A stretch of DNA of 64,000 bases from Bradyrhizobium sp. LTSP885. GTDB taxonomy: Bacteria > Pseudomonadota > Alphaproteobacteria > Rhizobiales > Xanthobacteraceae. The stretch covers positions 138,751 through 202,750 of the forward strand of contig NZ_JYMT01000035.1 in NCBI RefSeq assembly GCF_000938305.1, read 5' to 3'. This document shows positions 49,511 to 58,516 of the stretch, one piece after another (the first letter of the stretch is position 1; each line of letters begins with the position of its first letter). The notes under the pieces were generated by a model that worked only from the letters and a program-made list of their open reading frames with translations, was not told where the DNA came from and made no database searches. A program made the translations under genes and the position numbers.

Positions 49511-51688
49511 TCAGTGATCCCAGCCACCGCCGTCGCCGTCATGACCGTGATGGCCACCATGGCCACCGTCGTCGAAGTCGAAGAAGTCGAACAGGTCGCT
49601 GAGCGCCGGGCTATTTACCGGAACGTAGGGATTGTTCGGCGCGGCAAACGGGTTCGGGTAATTGTCACGGCTGCGGTTGGTGATCGGCTGCAGACGCCAG
49701 TTCCGCTCGATGAATTTGATGATCGAGACGTGATCAGCATATTCATGCGAGATATGGCCCTGCCTGGCATAAGGAGAGACCACGATCAGCGGGATACGGG
49801 TGCCGTCGCCGAAATAATCGAGTGGCTGCACATAGCCCGAGTCGAAGTAGCCGCCACCTTCATCGAAGGTGATGAAGATTGCCGTATCCTTGGCATAATC
49901 AGAGGCCTCGACCTGGTCGACGATCTTCTTTGCGAAGCCCTCGAACAGATTGAGCTTGGAGGACGACGGGTGACCGTCGGTGAAGCCGCTCGGCTTGACG
50001 ATCGAGACGGCCGGCAGGCTGTGCTTGGAGATGTCCGTGTACAGGTCGACCGAATCCTTGATATGGGCAGCGACCTGCTCCGGATGCGACATGATTGACG
50101 TGTCGTACTGGAACGGATTGCAGATGTTGCAGTATTCGTCAGCGGTGGGACCAGCTACGCCCCAGTTGAGCTGGTACGGATCGTTGACGTAGTTGTTCCA
50201 CTGGTCGCCATAGTACTTCCACGAGATGCTCTTCTCGTTCAGGCTGTCGCCGATGCTCTTGCGGGTCGACGGCGGGATCGTGAACGGCGTGTTGGACGGG
50301 TTGGTGTCGGTGTAGGCATTCTTGCCGTTGCCGAAATAGCCCGGGTTGTAGTTGTTCAACAGATAGTAATGGCCCGGTTCGCAGTTCGGATTGATCCGCA
50401 GCGTCTTCAGATAATTGACGATCGGCTTGACGCCGGGCTGGTTCGTATCCGAGCAGTCGCTGTAGGAGCCGCCGCCGGAGACCGGGTTCGTGGAAAAGGG
50501 CGGCGGATAGCCGCCATTGCCGCCGGCGCCGTAACCGTCCTCGGTGTACCAGTTGTTGGTGCCCATCGCCGGGTTCGGGTTCTCAATCGTATGGACGATG
50601 CCGGCATCGGGTGTGCCGCCAAACACCTGCACACCATTCGGCGGCGCAATCGCGTTGCCGTAGTGGTCGCTGAAATAGATCATGTCGGCATGGCCGAACA
50701 TGATGTGGTTGGCTCCCGTGCCGCCGTTGACGGACTGGTGGAAATTGTCGCTCATCGCATATTGCTTCACCAGGCTCGTGAAGTAAGGCACGTCGCCCTT
50801 CTGCACATTGTAGAAGCCAAGTGCGGTCGACCCCTCGCCCGTGGTCGTCGCGGTCGGCGAATATTCGGTCGAGAAATTGGAAGGCTGCGCCGTGCCATTG
50901 GTGCCGGCGCCGACGGTCACTTCGACCCAGGCGAACAAATTGCCGTTGCAGCCCGACGGATTGTCGCGGCTGGCGGCCGAGGTATTGCAGTTCAGCTGCT
51001 GCCACATCTGATAGAAGCGATGCACCGGGCTTGCCGCGTAGGCGTCATAGGGCATGACGTCGCCGTTGGTGAGCTGGAACGGGCCGGCCGGCAGCGCACT
51101 GACATTGCTGATGCGCTGGTCGGGGGTCTTCGACGACTGACCGGTGCCGCCGGTCAAGAGATACTGGTAGTAATCGGCGGGCAGCCCGGATTCGGACTGC
51201 TGCGCCAATGCAAGAGACGCCTCACAGGTCGTGATCGGCGAACTGCCGCATTGGTTCGGGATGTAGGAGACCTTGGGGCCGCCGACCAGCGGGGCCGGCA
51301 ACTGATCCTTGGGAAAGCTCTGCTTCGGCGGACTCAGCAGGAACGCATCGTTTGAACCGGTATCGGTGGCCGAGAGCTGATGAGCCTTCTCGAAATTCGG
51401 ACCTGGGACGGCGTTCTTTTCGTGATCGAGCTTGACGATGCCCTGCGAGAGCAGGTTCATCACGCTCTCGCCCGGCCGGTCAGGCACGTAGGTGGCGAAC
51501 ACGTGATCGAAGCTGCGGTTCTCGCCGATGATGACGATCACGTGCTTGATCGGCGTCCTGGTCTCCTCCCCGCCGTGATGTCCCCACTCCTGCGCGAGGG
51601 CGGGACCGGCGATGAATTGACCCAGCGCCAGCGCGCTGAGCGTTAGGCGGCAACCGTGCAGCCAACGTGATTTGTGCCTGTTGTGCAT
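49511..51688 (-). CDS. secreted phosphoesterase (phospholipase C / acid phosphatase-like), copy 2
   Basis: 725 aa from ATG 51688 (AAGGAGAG upstream), overlapping the oxidase stop. The signal peptide ends near ALA. The same family landmarks as in copy 1 appear: IKHVIVIIGENRSFDHVFAT, HQSVNGGTGANHIMFGHADM, AIFITFDEGGGYFDSGYVQP and EYADHVSIIKFIERNWRLQP. A His/Gly/Asp-rich tail (GGHGGHHGHDGDGGGWDH) looks like a metal-binding or flexible end. It diverges enough from copy 1 in the middle to suggest a different substrate. It is co-transcribed behind the multicopper oxidase. Confidence 0.88.
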   Translation of the reverse strand: MHNRHKSRWLHGCRLTLSALALGQFIAGPALAQEWGHHGGEETRTPIKHVIVIIGENRSFDHVFATYVPDRPGESVMNLLSQGIVKLDHEKNAVPGPNFEKAHQLSATDTGSNDAFLLSPPKQSFPKDQLPAPLVGGPKVSYIPNQCGSSPITTCEASLALAQQSESGLPADYYQYLLTGGTGQSSKTPDQRISNVSALPAGPFQLTNGDVMPYDAYAASPVHRFYQMWQQLNCNTSAASRDNPSGCNGNLFAWVEVTVGAGTNGTAQPSNFSTEYSPTATTTGEGSTALGFYNVQKGDVPYFTSLVKQYAMSDNFHQSVNGGTGANHIMFGHADMIYFSDHYGNAIAPPNGVQVFGGTPDAGIVHTIENPNPAMGTNNWYTEDGYGAGGNGGYPPPFSTNPVSGGGSYSDCSDTNQPGVKPIVNYLKTLRINPNCEPGHYYLLNNYNPGYFGNGKNAYTDTNPSNTPFTIPPSTRKSIGDSLNEKSISWKYYGDQWNNYVNDPYQLNWGVAGPTADEYCNICNPFQYDTSIMSHPEQVAAHIKDSVDLYTDISKHSLPAVSIVKPSGFTDGHPSSSKLNLFEGFAKKIVDQVEASDYAKDTAIFITFDEGGGYFDSGYVQPLDYFGDGTRIPLIVVSPYARQGHISHEYADHVSIIKFIERNWRLQPITNRSRDNYPNPFAAPNNPYVPVNSPALSDLFDFFDFDDGGHGGHHGHDGDGGGWDH

Positions 51689-53499
51689 CAAAGCTCTCCT
51701 TTGGTCTTCTGGTTAGGCGGCGTAGTCGAAGTCGCAGTATTCCCTGGCACTACCGTGATCCGCCCCATCATGCCGCCGTCCTCATGTTCGAGGACGTGAC
51801 AGTGGTAGACGAAGGTGCCGACGATGCCGGGATCGCGAAAATCCATCCGCAGGCGCACGCTGGGATATTTCAGCATCCGGCCGTTGTAGTAGGGAACGTT
51901 GACGGTATCGCGCAGGAAGGGCTCGTTGACCGCGATGCCGGACCAGTCGAGTAACTGGAAGTGAAGCTGATGGATGTGAAAATCATGCAGCTCCATCGAG
52001 TGGTTCTCGATGATCCAGTCCTCGACATCGCCTTGCTTCACCACAATGTCCGGGACATCCGATTGCGGATCGAACGGCTTTGGCGTGTTTCCGTCGATGG
52101 TCATGAAGAATTTGGTCGGACTGTTCGGGTCATCGGGATTTTCCGGCTGCTCGGAAAAGAACAGTTTCCTTGCGCGCACCGGTGCAACGTCGCCGACCCA
52201 CGGCCTCTCCGGCGGCGGCAACGGCTCGGCACGCGTGGACAGTGCAGCCTGCGGCTCGCCGGCATCGGCTGCGCTCGTGATCGCCATCAGCGCACGGTTC
52301 GGATCGTTCTCGCCGGCAGGCCCGGTGTCGACGGCACGCGTCACCAGCAGTGCCGGCACTCCGGCCGGCGGGCCCTCAACGATGAATTCGGCGCGCGAGC
52401 CGGGCGGCAGGCCGATATGCTTGACCCATTGTACCGGCGGGGACGGGCTGCCTTGGAACCGTAACGGTACGCCATCGATGCCGACGACGCCGATCGGTTG
52501 CGGCGCGCGGCCGACCAGCAAAGCCAAATCGAGATACGTGATCGCGGAAGCGTTCAGCACCCGCCAAAGCTGCCGCTCGCCCGGCTTCATCGACAGCGCC
52601 GCCGGTGGATAGTTCGGATACGGCACCGGCACAAAATTGATCGACAGGTCTTTCGACGGCTTGCCGAAGCCAGTGCCGGAGTTGGCGACGTCACCGTCAT
52701 TGTCGAGCTGGCTCTTCGTCATCACGGGCTCGGATTTCGATGGCGACGCGTCGGGATTGACGAGATCCTGGTCGCGGATCACGAGCACGCGCTCAGGTAA
52801 CCCGGCGAGCGACGGATCGGCGCGTTCGATGCCTTCGATGATCAGGGCGCCAGAGGCACCGCCGAGCACTTGGGTCTTGCTGAAGCCGTGAAGGTGCGGG
52901 TGATACCAATAGAGGCCGGGCGGCGCGTCGTCCGGAACGCGCAGGCGATATTCGAACGGCTTGTCGTCCGGCTGGATCGAGGTCTTCAGCACATCGTCCT
53001 GGTGGCAGACCGGCGGCACGTTCAGTCCGTGGAAGTGCAGATTGGTCGAAACCGGTGTCATCGCGCCGCTATCGCAGGGGTCCGCTTTCACTTTTGTCGT
53101 GCAGATCGGCGCGCCGGCGAGCGCCCGGTCGATCGCAGGCGTCGCGGTATCGAGGTCAACAAGGTCGTTCTTGAAATGGATGACCAATTGCTCGCCTGGC
53201 TTCAGGCGCAGGGTCGGCGATGGTTTGCCGTCCGACGTCAAATAGCAGTAACGGACCGTTCCGTCGGGCAGCTTCTCATCGTGGACGCTGAGATCGGTTT
53301 CGAGCACGCCGTCACGGCTGCGCAATTCCGCCGGTTCCACGACAGCGCTTCCAGGCTGGGGTCGGGTGCAAACGTCCTGCGGCGTGCGTTGCAGCTCCGG
53401 CAAGCCGGTTGCGCCAAGCCAAGCGGTCATGGCACTCGCTGCAAGCCCGAGGCACGCGGCGACGATGACACAAGAGATAGTCGAATAACGTCGAAGCAC
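51688..53499 (-). CDS. multicopper oxidase, exported
   Basis: 603 aa from GTG 53499 with GGGA nearby. An N-terminal hydrophobic segment (ISCVIVAACLGLAASAMTAW) may be a signal peptide or anchor. Copper ligands: HFHG at 155-158, HPHLHG at 200-205, HDFHIHQLHF and HCHVLEHEDGGMMG near the C-terminus, giving type 1 and trinuclear sites. Family members oxidise metal ions or phenolics. Mn(II)-oxidising multicopper oxidases and their link to type II secretion are known in Pseudomonas; nothing here shows the substrate. The gene heads the operon with the second phosphoesterase. Confidence 0.9.
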   Translation of the reverse strand: MLRRYSTISCVIVAACLGLAASAMTAWLGATGLPELQRTPQDVCTRPQPGSAVVEPAELRSRDGVLETDLSVHDEKLPDGTVRYCYLTSDGKPSPTLRLKPGEQLVIHFKNDLVDLDTATPAIDRALAGAPICTTKVKADPCDSGAMTPVSTNLHFHGLNVPPVCHQDDVLKTSIQPDDKPFEYRLRVPDDAPPGLYWYHPHLHGFSKTQVLGGASGALIIEGIERADPSLAGLPERVLVIRDQDLVNPDASPSKSEPVMTKSQLDNDGDVANSGTGFGKPSKDLSINFVPVPYPNYPPAALSMKPGERQLWRVLNASAITYLDLALLVGRAPQPIGVVGIDGVPLRFQGSPSPPVQWVKHIGLPPGSRAEFIVEGPPAGVPALLVTRAVDTGPAGENDPNRALMAITSAADAGEPQAALSTRAEPLPPPERPWVGDVAPVRARKLFFSEQPENPDDPNSPTKFFMTIDGNTPKPFDPQSDVPDIVVKQGDVEDWIIENHSMELHDFHIHQLHFQLLDWSGIAVNEPFLRDTVNVPYYNGRMLKYPSVRLRMDFRDPGIVGTFVYHCHVLEHEDGGMMGRITVVPGNTATSTTPPNQKTKGEL

Positions 53500-53708
53500 G
53501 CCGTCCCGCCAATGCGCTGCCGTCAGCCGTGCGAGACCGCGCTGACGCCAACCACGGCTCCAACCCGAATTCTTGCGACTGCGGTCGTTGACAAGTGTTT
53601 TTGTCTGACGAGGTCAACGCTACATGCGCGTTGTTGCGGTATTCTGGCAGGTTTCTAACAACCAAATGACAGTGGATTGCGACATATCGGCACGGAACTT
53701 TTCTCAAC

Positions 53709-53751
53709 GCAGCTGACGAGTATCTCGCGCCCCTCAGCGAGGACCAGCTGC
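53709..53751 (-). terminator. possible nested hairpin after the type II secretion operon
   Basis: GCAGCTG (53709-53715) and CAGCTGC (53745-53751) enclose CTCGC-GCCCCTCA-GCGAG (53724-53741). It lies 24 nt past the stop of the GspN/C-like gene on minus. No T-run, so moderate support only. Confidence 0.35.
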
Positions 53752-53774
53752 AATTCAAGACGCAGTTCGAAGTC

Positions 53775-54413
53775 TCAATGCCGCCTCAACTCGGCCTGCG
53801 GCGTCGAGCCGTCGGCATTGACGGGTGTCAGCACCACCTGATCGCTCGCTCGTCCGCCGGGTGGCGGCAATGTCAGCGTCGCCGCCTGCCGATCCATCTC
53901 CATTATGACCTCGCGGCCGCCGATCGTGCGCAGCTTCCATCCCTGATAGTCTTCGCCGAGCTTCAATCGAAGCGGCTGCTTGGTCGACTGATCGAGAAAA
54001 ATGCCAAAGCTCTCTTCGTCGCTCGCGATGGTTCCGACCAGCGACAATGGCGGCGGCTGGACTGCCTTGCTCCGGGGCGGCGGGGGTGGCGGCGCAGGGG
54101 CCGGCTCCGAGGCGGCCACCGGAGGCGGCGGCCGGCGCGACGGGGAGAACACCGGACGATCGCGCGTGCCCGGCAATCGCGTGAGCGGAATCGCCCACAG
54201 CGGGTTGGCGCTCAACGGACGTTCCGGCTCCGGCGGCGGCGTGACAACGCGAACGGATGTCACCGGTGCGCTCGACGACGGCGTGAGCGGTCCGCCCAAC
54301 CGCGTCTCCTCAGCGATCCCGGCGTCGAGGGCATCGGTCGTGATCGCAGCGGCCGCTGCCGCGTGAAGCGATAGCACGAGCGCCACGGAAACGATCACCA
54401 CGGAACGCATCAT
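53775..54413 (-). CDS. type II secretion protein, GspN/GspC-like
   Basis: 212 aa from ATG 54413, with GAGG 6 nt upstream and an ATGA overlap with gspM. A signal peptide or anchor (VVIVSVALVLSLHAAAAAA) is followed by a Pro-rich linker (PPPPVAASEPAPAPPPPPPR). A small beta domain then carries SLVGTIASDEESFGIFLDQS and LKLGEDYQGWKLRTI, like the HR domain of GspC/PilP. The segment NPLWAIPLTRLPGTRDRPVF matches what I recall of alphaproteobacterial GspN proteins. It probably links the inner-membrane platform to the secretin. Last gene of the minus-strand operon. Confidence 0.7.
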   Translation of the reverse strand: MMRSVVIVSVALVLSLHAAAAAAITTDALDAGIAEETRLGGPLTPSSSAPVTSVRVVTPPPEPERPLSANPLWAIPLTRLPGTRDRPVFSPSRRPPPPVAASEPAPAPPPPPPRSKAVQPPPLSLVGTIASDEESFGIFLDQSTKQPLRLKLGEDYQGWKLRTIGGREVIMEMDRQAATLTLPPPGGRASDQVVLTPVNADGSTPQAELRRH

Positions 54414-54964
54414 TTGGCGCCTCGCCATTGTCCTGATACGCCGAGCAGAACCCGCAATTTGCCGGGCTGCGCGCCGGACGCGGAGGTTGCGCTCTGGACC
54501 ACCAACTGGTCGATGAACAAGAACGGCATCCCCGCCTCGAGATCGTAGAGCAGTTGCTGCAACTGAGCCTGCTGGACCTCGCAGCTCGCGATCATGCTGA
54601 GGAATCCGGGCTTGCTCGACGGACTCTGGACGTCTAGCTGCGTGGAAAGCACATTGCCGCCGTATTTCGTCACCGCGCTCGCCACCCGCTGCAACAGCGT
54701 CGCGCCAGCGACCGTGACGGTCGCGCCCTCCAGATAGGCCGAGCCTGGCGGCATCGCCTCGCCGGGCGCGGTGGCAGCCGCGCCGTGGCCGTCGAGCTGT
54801 TCGAGCATGCTTGCCGAAGCCGTGACCTCGCCGCGCCGCTCGATGAGGTCGGCGATCGACGTCACGACGGTGACGAGCAACACGATGACGAGACTGGCAT
54901 AGGCCGCCCCCGCCAGGACCGGCGAGGACGTGACGAGCCTTGCTGGCGCGGACAGGATGCTCAT
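54410..54964 (-). CDS. gspM: type II secretion inner-membrane protein GspM
   Basis: 184 aa, ATG 54964 overlapping the gspL stop by 4 bases. One membrane segment near the N-terminus (YASLVIVLLVTVVTSIADLI) is followed by a coiled coil and a ferredoxin-like periplasmic domain (YLEGATVTVAGATLLQRVAS; FLFIDQLVVQSATS). Size, topology and order after gspL identify GspM (GspMb-type). It supports GspL in the platform. Confidence 0.85.
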   Translation of the reverse strand: MSILSAPARLVTSSPVLAGAAYASLVIVLLVTVVTSIADLIERRGEVTASASMLEQLDGHGAAATAPGEAMPPGSAYLEGATVTVAGATLLQRVASAVTKYGGNVLSTQLDVQSPSSKPGFLSMIASCEVQQAQLQQLLYDLEAGMPFLFIDQLVVQSATSASGAQPGKLRVLLGVSGQWRGAK

Positions 54965-56028
54965 GTGCCGGATCCGAAATAGGCGGTGAGATGAGCTTCG
55001 ATGTGGAAGCGCTCACCGGGCTCGTTGGTCGCATGCGTGGTCGGCGCGAAGAAGGTGACGCGGGTGAACTGTGGCGACTGTTCCATCAATCGGACCAGCG
55101 AGGGCGCATCCTGGGTCATCCCGGCGACCTGGACCTTGTCGCCTTCGATGCGAAGTTCGGTGACGTAAGTGGAGTCGGGCAACGCCTTCGAGATCGCCTC
55201 CAGCACCATCACGCTGGATGGCGTGGTCTGCTTGCGCTTGGCGAGCAGACCGAGCCCTGAGACGGAGCCGTTGGCACCGAGCCGCAGCGAGGCGCGTCGC
55301 TGCGAGATGCGCTGCTGCAAATCGCCGAGTTCCGATTGCAGTGAGCCACCGAAATAGGCACCAGCCAGCAGCGAGGCGCCCGCGGCGAGCGCGGTCGACA
55401 ACAGGATCGCGCGCAGCAGGCGGGGCACGTTGACCGCGGCTCCAACCACGCTGCGCAGCGGCTTGTCGACGAGCTTGATCGGTGCGGAGGCATCGGCCGG
55501 CGCCAGGATCGCAACTGACGCGGCGTCGACCTTCTCGGCGAACTCGATCACGGGAGCGATTTTCAGCTTCGAGGTCGCCGCAACGATCACATCGATCCGG
55601 TCGTTCGCAACTGATACCGGCGAACTCCAGCCGAACACGGCATCATCGACAGACCACGGCGTCAGGCGATCGACCTGCGCCCGGATCATGCCGTCGAGGA
55701 AATCGGCAGCCTTGCTCGGGAAATCGAGCGGATGCGTCATGACGTGGGCCGGCTGCAACAGCACTTCTATGCGACCTCCCCGGAGCGCCGCGTTCCACTC
55801 CGCCGACAGCGACGGCTGCGGCTTGCCGCTGTCGAGGCGGAAGGAAACATCGGACAGGCCAGCTCCGCCCTTCGTGGCGATCAGGCTCGCCGTGAGCGCG
55901 CCGTCATCCGCTTCGACAAGTCGTATCCGCTGCGCGCGCACGAAACGGTCGGCCACGATGTCGACGGCACGGCTTACCGCATCGATCCACCCGACGAGAA
56001 ACTGCTTTGCGTCCGACATCAACGCCAT
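54961..56028 (-). CDS. gspL: type II secretion platform protein GspL
   Basis: 355 aa from ATG 56028 with GGAGG 6 nt upstream; TGATG overlap with gspK. An N-terminal cytoplasmic actin-like region (LVEADDGALTASLIATKGGA) is followed by one membrane segment (LLSTALAAGASLLAGAYFGG) and a periplasmic ferredoxin-like domain with SKALPDSTYVTELRIEGDKV. GspL recruits the ATPase GspE to the membrane. Length is a little short for the family. Order L-M is canonical. Confidence 0.87.
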   Translation of the reverse strand: MALMSDAKQFLVGWIDAVSRAVDIVADRFVRAQRIRLVEADDGALTASLIATKGGAGLSDVSFRLDSGKPQPSLSAEWNAALRGGRIEVLLQPAHVMTHPLDFPSKAADFLDGMIRAQVDRLTPWSVDDAVFGWSSPVSVANDRIDVIVAATSKLKIAPVIEFAEKVDAASVAILAPADASAPIKLVDKPLRSVVGAAVNVPRLLRAILLSTALAAGASLLAGAYFGGSLQSELGDLQQRISQRRASLRLGANGSVSGLGLLAKRKQTTPSSVMVLEAISKALPDSTYVTELRIEGDKVQVAGMTQDAPSLVRLMEQSPQFTRVTFFAPTTHATNEPGERFHIEAHLTAYFGSGT

Positions 56029-56936
56029 CAGGACCTCCGGCGCACGGGCCGCGCCTCGGCCGGCTCGACATCGTCCTGCCACGACAGCAGGCGGTAGGGC
56101 TCGCGCTTGTCGCCGAGCGCGATCACGACTTCGGAGGTGGAGCGGCGGCCGTTGGCAAAATCGATCGTCGCCGCGATGCGGTAGCACGGGCTCTTTGCTG
56201 CCGGTGCAGCGCTTTTTGGGGAAGCGGACGGGTCGGCAGCGGCGAGCGAGCCGCCCGGCGAGGCGATCCCCCCGCCGAACGGAGCCATGTTCGCATGAGA
56301 ATTCTTTGCGAAGGCCGCGACCACTTCCGGTGCCGCGATGGTGGCATCGATATCCGACGACCCGTTGAAAACGGTCACAAACGGCAAAGCGCGATCGACC
56401 AGAACAGGCGAAAGGCCGGCGACCAGCGCCAGCTCATTGACATGCGTGAACAACGACTGGCGCGGCGAATAACCCAATGCCGCGTAGCGCGCCCCCTCTT
56501 CATCGGTGCTGTCCGGCGTGGGCCGGCTGCGCCAGCCGACGACACGCTCCGCAACCTCATTGGCCGCATCCTTGCTGGCACCAAGTCCCGCGAAGAGGGC
56601 GGCGAGCACGTCCTTCGACGCGAAATTCAGATCGATCCGGGCTGCCTCGGACGTGAAGGTGACATCGACATTGGCGTCGTCCATCCGGAAATGAAACGTC
56701 CCCTGCGCCGGCCTGGTATCGCTACCCGCCAGGGTTAGCTGATAGGCGGTGAGCTCGACGCTAGCCGACACCAATGCTTCATTCTGCAAGGCGGTGTCGC
56801 TGATCGCCATCGCGCGCGCGGATTGCGACAGATAGAGCCCAAAAATCATCGCCAGCGACGCCAGCGCGATGAGAAGCCAGAGCACCGCGACAATCACGAA
56901 GCCGCGCTGCGGATCCTCGCCGGAAGACCGCCTCAT
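56028..56936 (-). CDS. gspK: type II secretion minor pseudopilin GspK
   Basis: 302 aa from ATG 56936 with GGGAGG about 6 nt upstream. The prepilin-like start is RGFVIVAVLWLLIALASLAM, cut by the prepilin peptidase after Gly. GspK is the large minor pseudopilin; its body has the helical insertion seen here (ASKDVLAALFAGLGASKD; SLFTHVNELALVAGLSPVLV). The absence of Glu at position 5 (Val in place) is typical of GspK. It caps the pseudopilus tip. Confidence 0.9.
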   Translation of the reverse strand: MRRSSGEDPQRGFVIVAVLWLLIALASLAMIFGLYLSQSARAMAISDTALQNEALVSASVELTAYQLTLAGSDTRPAQGTFHFRMDDANVDVTFTSEAARIDLNFASKDVLAALFAGLGASKDAANEVAERVVGWRSRPTPDSTDEEGARYAALGYSPRQSLFTHVNELALVAGLSPVLVDRALPFVTVFNGSSDIDATIAAPEVVAAFAKNSHANMAPFGGGIASPGGSLAAADPSASPKSAAPAAKSPCYRIAATIDFANGRRSTSEVVIALGDKREPYRLLSWQDDVEPAEARPVRRRS

Positions 56937-56938
56937 GG

Positions 56939-57670
56939 CTAACCTCCCTGCCCGGCAGCGACGGTCCGGGCGGCGATGTCGGCTGCATTCGGCTGGTCGG
57001 CCTTGTCGTTGCAGTTGCCATCCGGCCGCGTACAGTCGCTTGGAACCTGAGCGTGGATCGATGCGATGGTCGACACCTGCAGCACGCGCTGGCTCCCTGC
57101 ATCGCGGACAGTCACCTTGATCATGATCGGCAATCGCCCGGCGTCGCGCCAAGTGCTTTTCCAGTCCCGATCCGGTCCCGCATAGGCAAAGGACAGCCGA
57201 AACGGCGCGCGCAGCAGCACCACCGGATCACCAAAATGCAACTGCTCGGACAGTGTCGAACCGATCGGCAGCGGCGCAAATCGCGTGCGCGAGCGGATCG
57301 TGGCGAATCCGAGCCGGTCGGTCGTTTCGCCAAGTCGCACGACATCGAGTCCCTGCCCGATATTCGGACCAATCGCCGCACGCACGAAGGTGACCGACAG
57401 CTCCGATCCGACGAACAGCGGACGGCGAGACTCACGATTGGCGGGGACATATTCGGCGGCGGCAAGGTCGGCCGCGATGTGTTGCAACGCGGTCCCGATC
57501 GCTTCGTCGCGCTGGATCCGGCCGAGGCCGCGATTCCAGTTCGGCAACCATTGTGCCGCGACGCTGACAAGCGCCGACAGCACAAGACTCATCAGGGCGA
57601 GCGCGACGATGGCTTCGATCAGCGTGAAGCCGCGTTCCCCTGCGCGCGAGCCGGTCTCCGCCACGGTCAT
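56939..57670 (-). CDS. gspJ: type II secretion minor pseudopilin GspJ
   Basis: 243 aa from ATG 57670, overlapping the gspI stop by 4 bases. The prepilin motif is ERGFTLIEAIVALALMSLVL with Glu at +5. The body (RIQRDEAIGTALQHIAADLA; PLFVGSELSVTFVRA) fits GspJ, the pseudopilin that joins GspI and GspK at the tip. Confidence 0.9.
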   Translation of the reverse strand: MTVAETGSRAGERGFTLIEAIVALALMSLVLSALVSVAAQWLPNWNRGLGRIQRDEAIGTALQHIAADLAAAEYVPANRESRRPLFVGSELSVTFVRAAIGPNIGQGLDVVRLGETTDRLGFATIRSRTRFAPLPIGSTLSEQLHFGDPVVLLRAPFRLSFAYAGPDRDWKSTWRDAGRLPIMIKVTVRDAGSQRVLQVSTIASIHAQVPSDCTRPDGNCNDKADQPNAADIAARTVAAGQGG

Positions 57671-58080
57671 TCGGACGCCCTCTTCATCAGGCGGACCGTA
57701 CGAATGTCCGAGGTCACCCCGCTGGGCGACTTGACGCGAACCCTGACGAGCTCGGGTACCCAAGCCACGACGGAATCGGGAACCGTCCAGTCGCCGCCAA
57801 GCGGAGTGACGTCGACCGTCCAGCGATAGCCATCCACTTGCCCCGACGATGTTCCCTGCTGAAGCTCCTCGCGCGGCGGCATCGCCGCGGCCATCGCCGT
57901 GCGCATCGCCTGCGTCAACGCGACATGCGCCCCGATGGCGCGGACACCGCGCACATTGCTCGCCATCACCGATCCGATCGCGACGATCACGACGGCCACC
58001 AGCGCCAGCGCCACCAGCACCTCGAGGAGCGTGAAGCCGGCGTCGCGCCGCTCAGTTGATGCCGATGTCGCGGGATACAA
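57667..58080 (-). CDS. gspI: type II secretion minor pseudopilin GspI
   Basis: 137 aa from an unusual TTG at 58080, supported by GGGAGGG 6 nt upstream; no ATG or GTG fits. It overlaps the gspH end by 29 bases. The prepilin motif is DAGFTLLEVLVALALVAVVI, with Glu at +5 and a 14-residue leader before the cleavage Gly. GspI nucleates the tip complex with J and K. Confidence 0.88.
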   Translation of the reverse strand: MYPATSASTERRDAGFTLLEVLVALALVAVVIVAIGSVMASNVRGVRAIGAHVALTQAMRTAMAAAMPPREELQQGTSSGQVDGYRWTVDVTPLGGDWTVPDSVVAWVPELVRVRVKSPSGVTSDIRTVRLMKRASE

Positions 58081-58516
58081 TCTCGACCCTCCCGGTCAGC
58101 CAGTTGACGCGAACTTCATAGGCCGCATCGAAGCGCGCCAGCGCGATGGTGCCGCCGCACGACATGCCATCTGCGAAGAAGCGAATGGTCGATAGCGCCG
58201 CCTGCCGGTGACAGGTCTGCGGCAGCACCGCCTCGAAATGCACGTCATCCGGAATGCGGATCGCCGCCTGCGAGGCGCCGGACCTGATCGTGCGCCCGCC
58301 CGCATCGACCAGCGCAGCAATGCTGATGTGGCGCTGGATCGCAGCATCGCGGTCCGCCATCAACAATGTCGCCGCCTGCAAGGCATAGGCCTGCAGGCGC
58401 GAGCGCGACGTTTCATGCGGAATGAACGGCAGAAAGACGGCCGAAAGCAGCGCGATGATCGCGAGCACGCAAACCATCTCGAGCAACGTGAAGCCTTGTT
58501 CTGCCGACTCATTCAT
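58052..58516 (-). CDS. gspH: type II secretion minor pseudopilin GspH
   Basis: 154 aa from ATG 58516, overlapping the gspG stop. The prepilin motif is EQGFTLLEMVCVLAIIALLS, cut after Gly with a 7-residue leader (MNESAEQ). The C-terminal half has the beta-rich GspH pattern (GGTIALARFDAAYEVRVNWL). It connects the GspG filament to the tip. Confidence 0.88.
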   Translation of the reverse strand: MNESAEQGFTLLEMVCVLAIIALLSAVFLPFIPHETSRSRLQAYALQAATLLMADRDAAIQRHISIAALVDAGGRTIRSGASQAAIRIPDDVHFEAVLPQTCHRQAALSTIRFFADGMSCGGTIALARFDAAYEVRVNWLTGRVEIVSRDIGIN

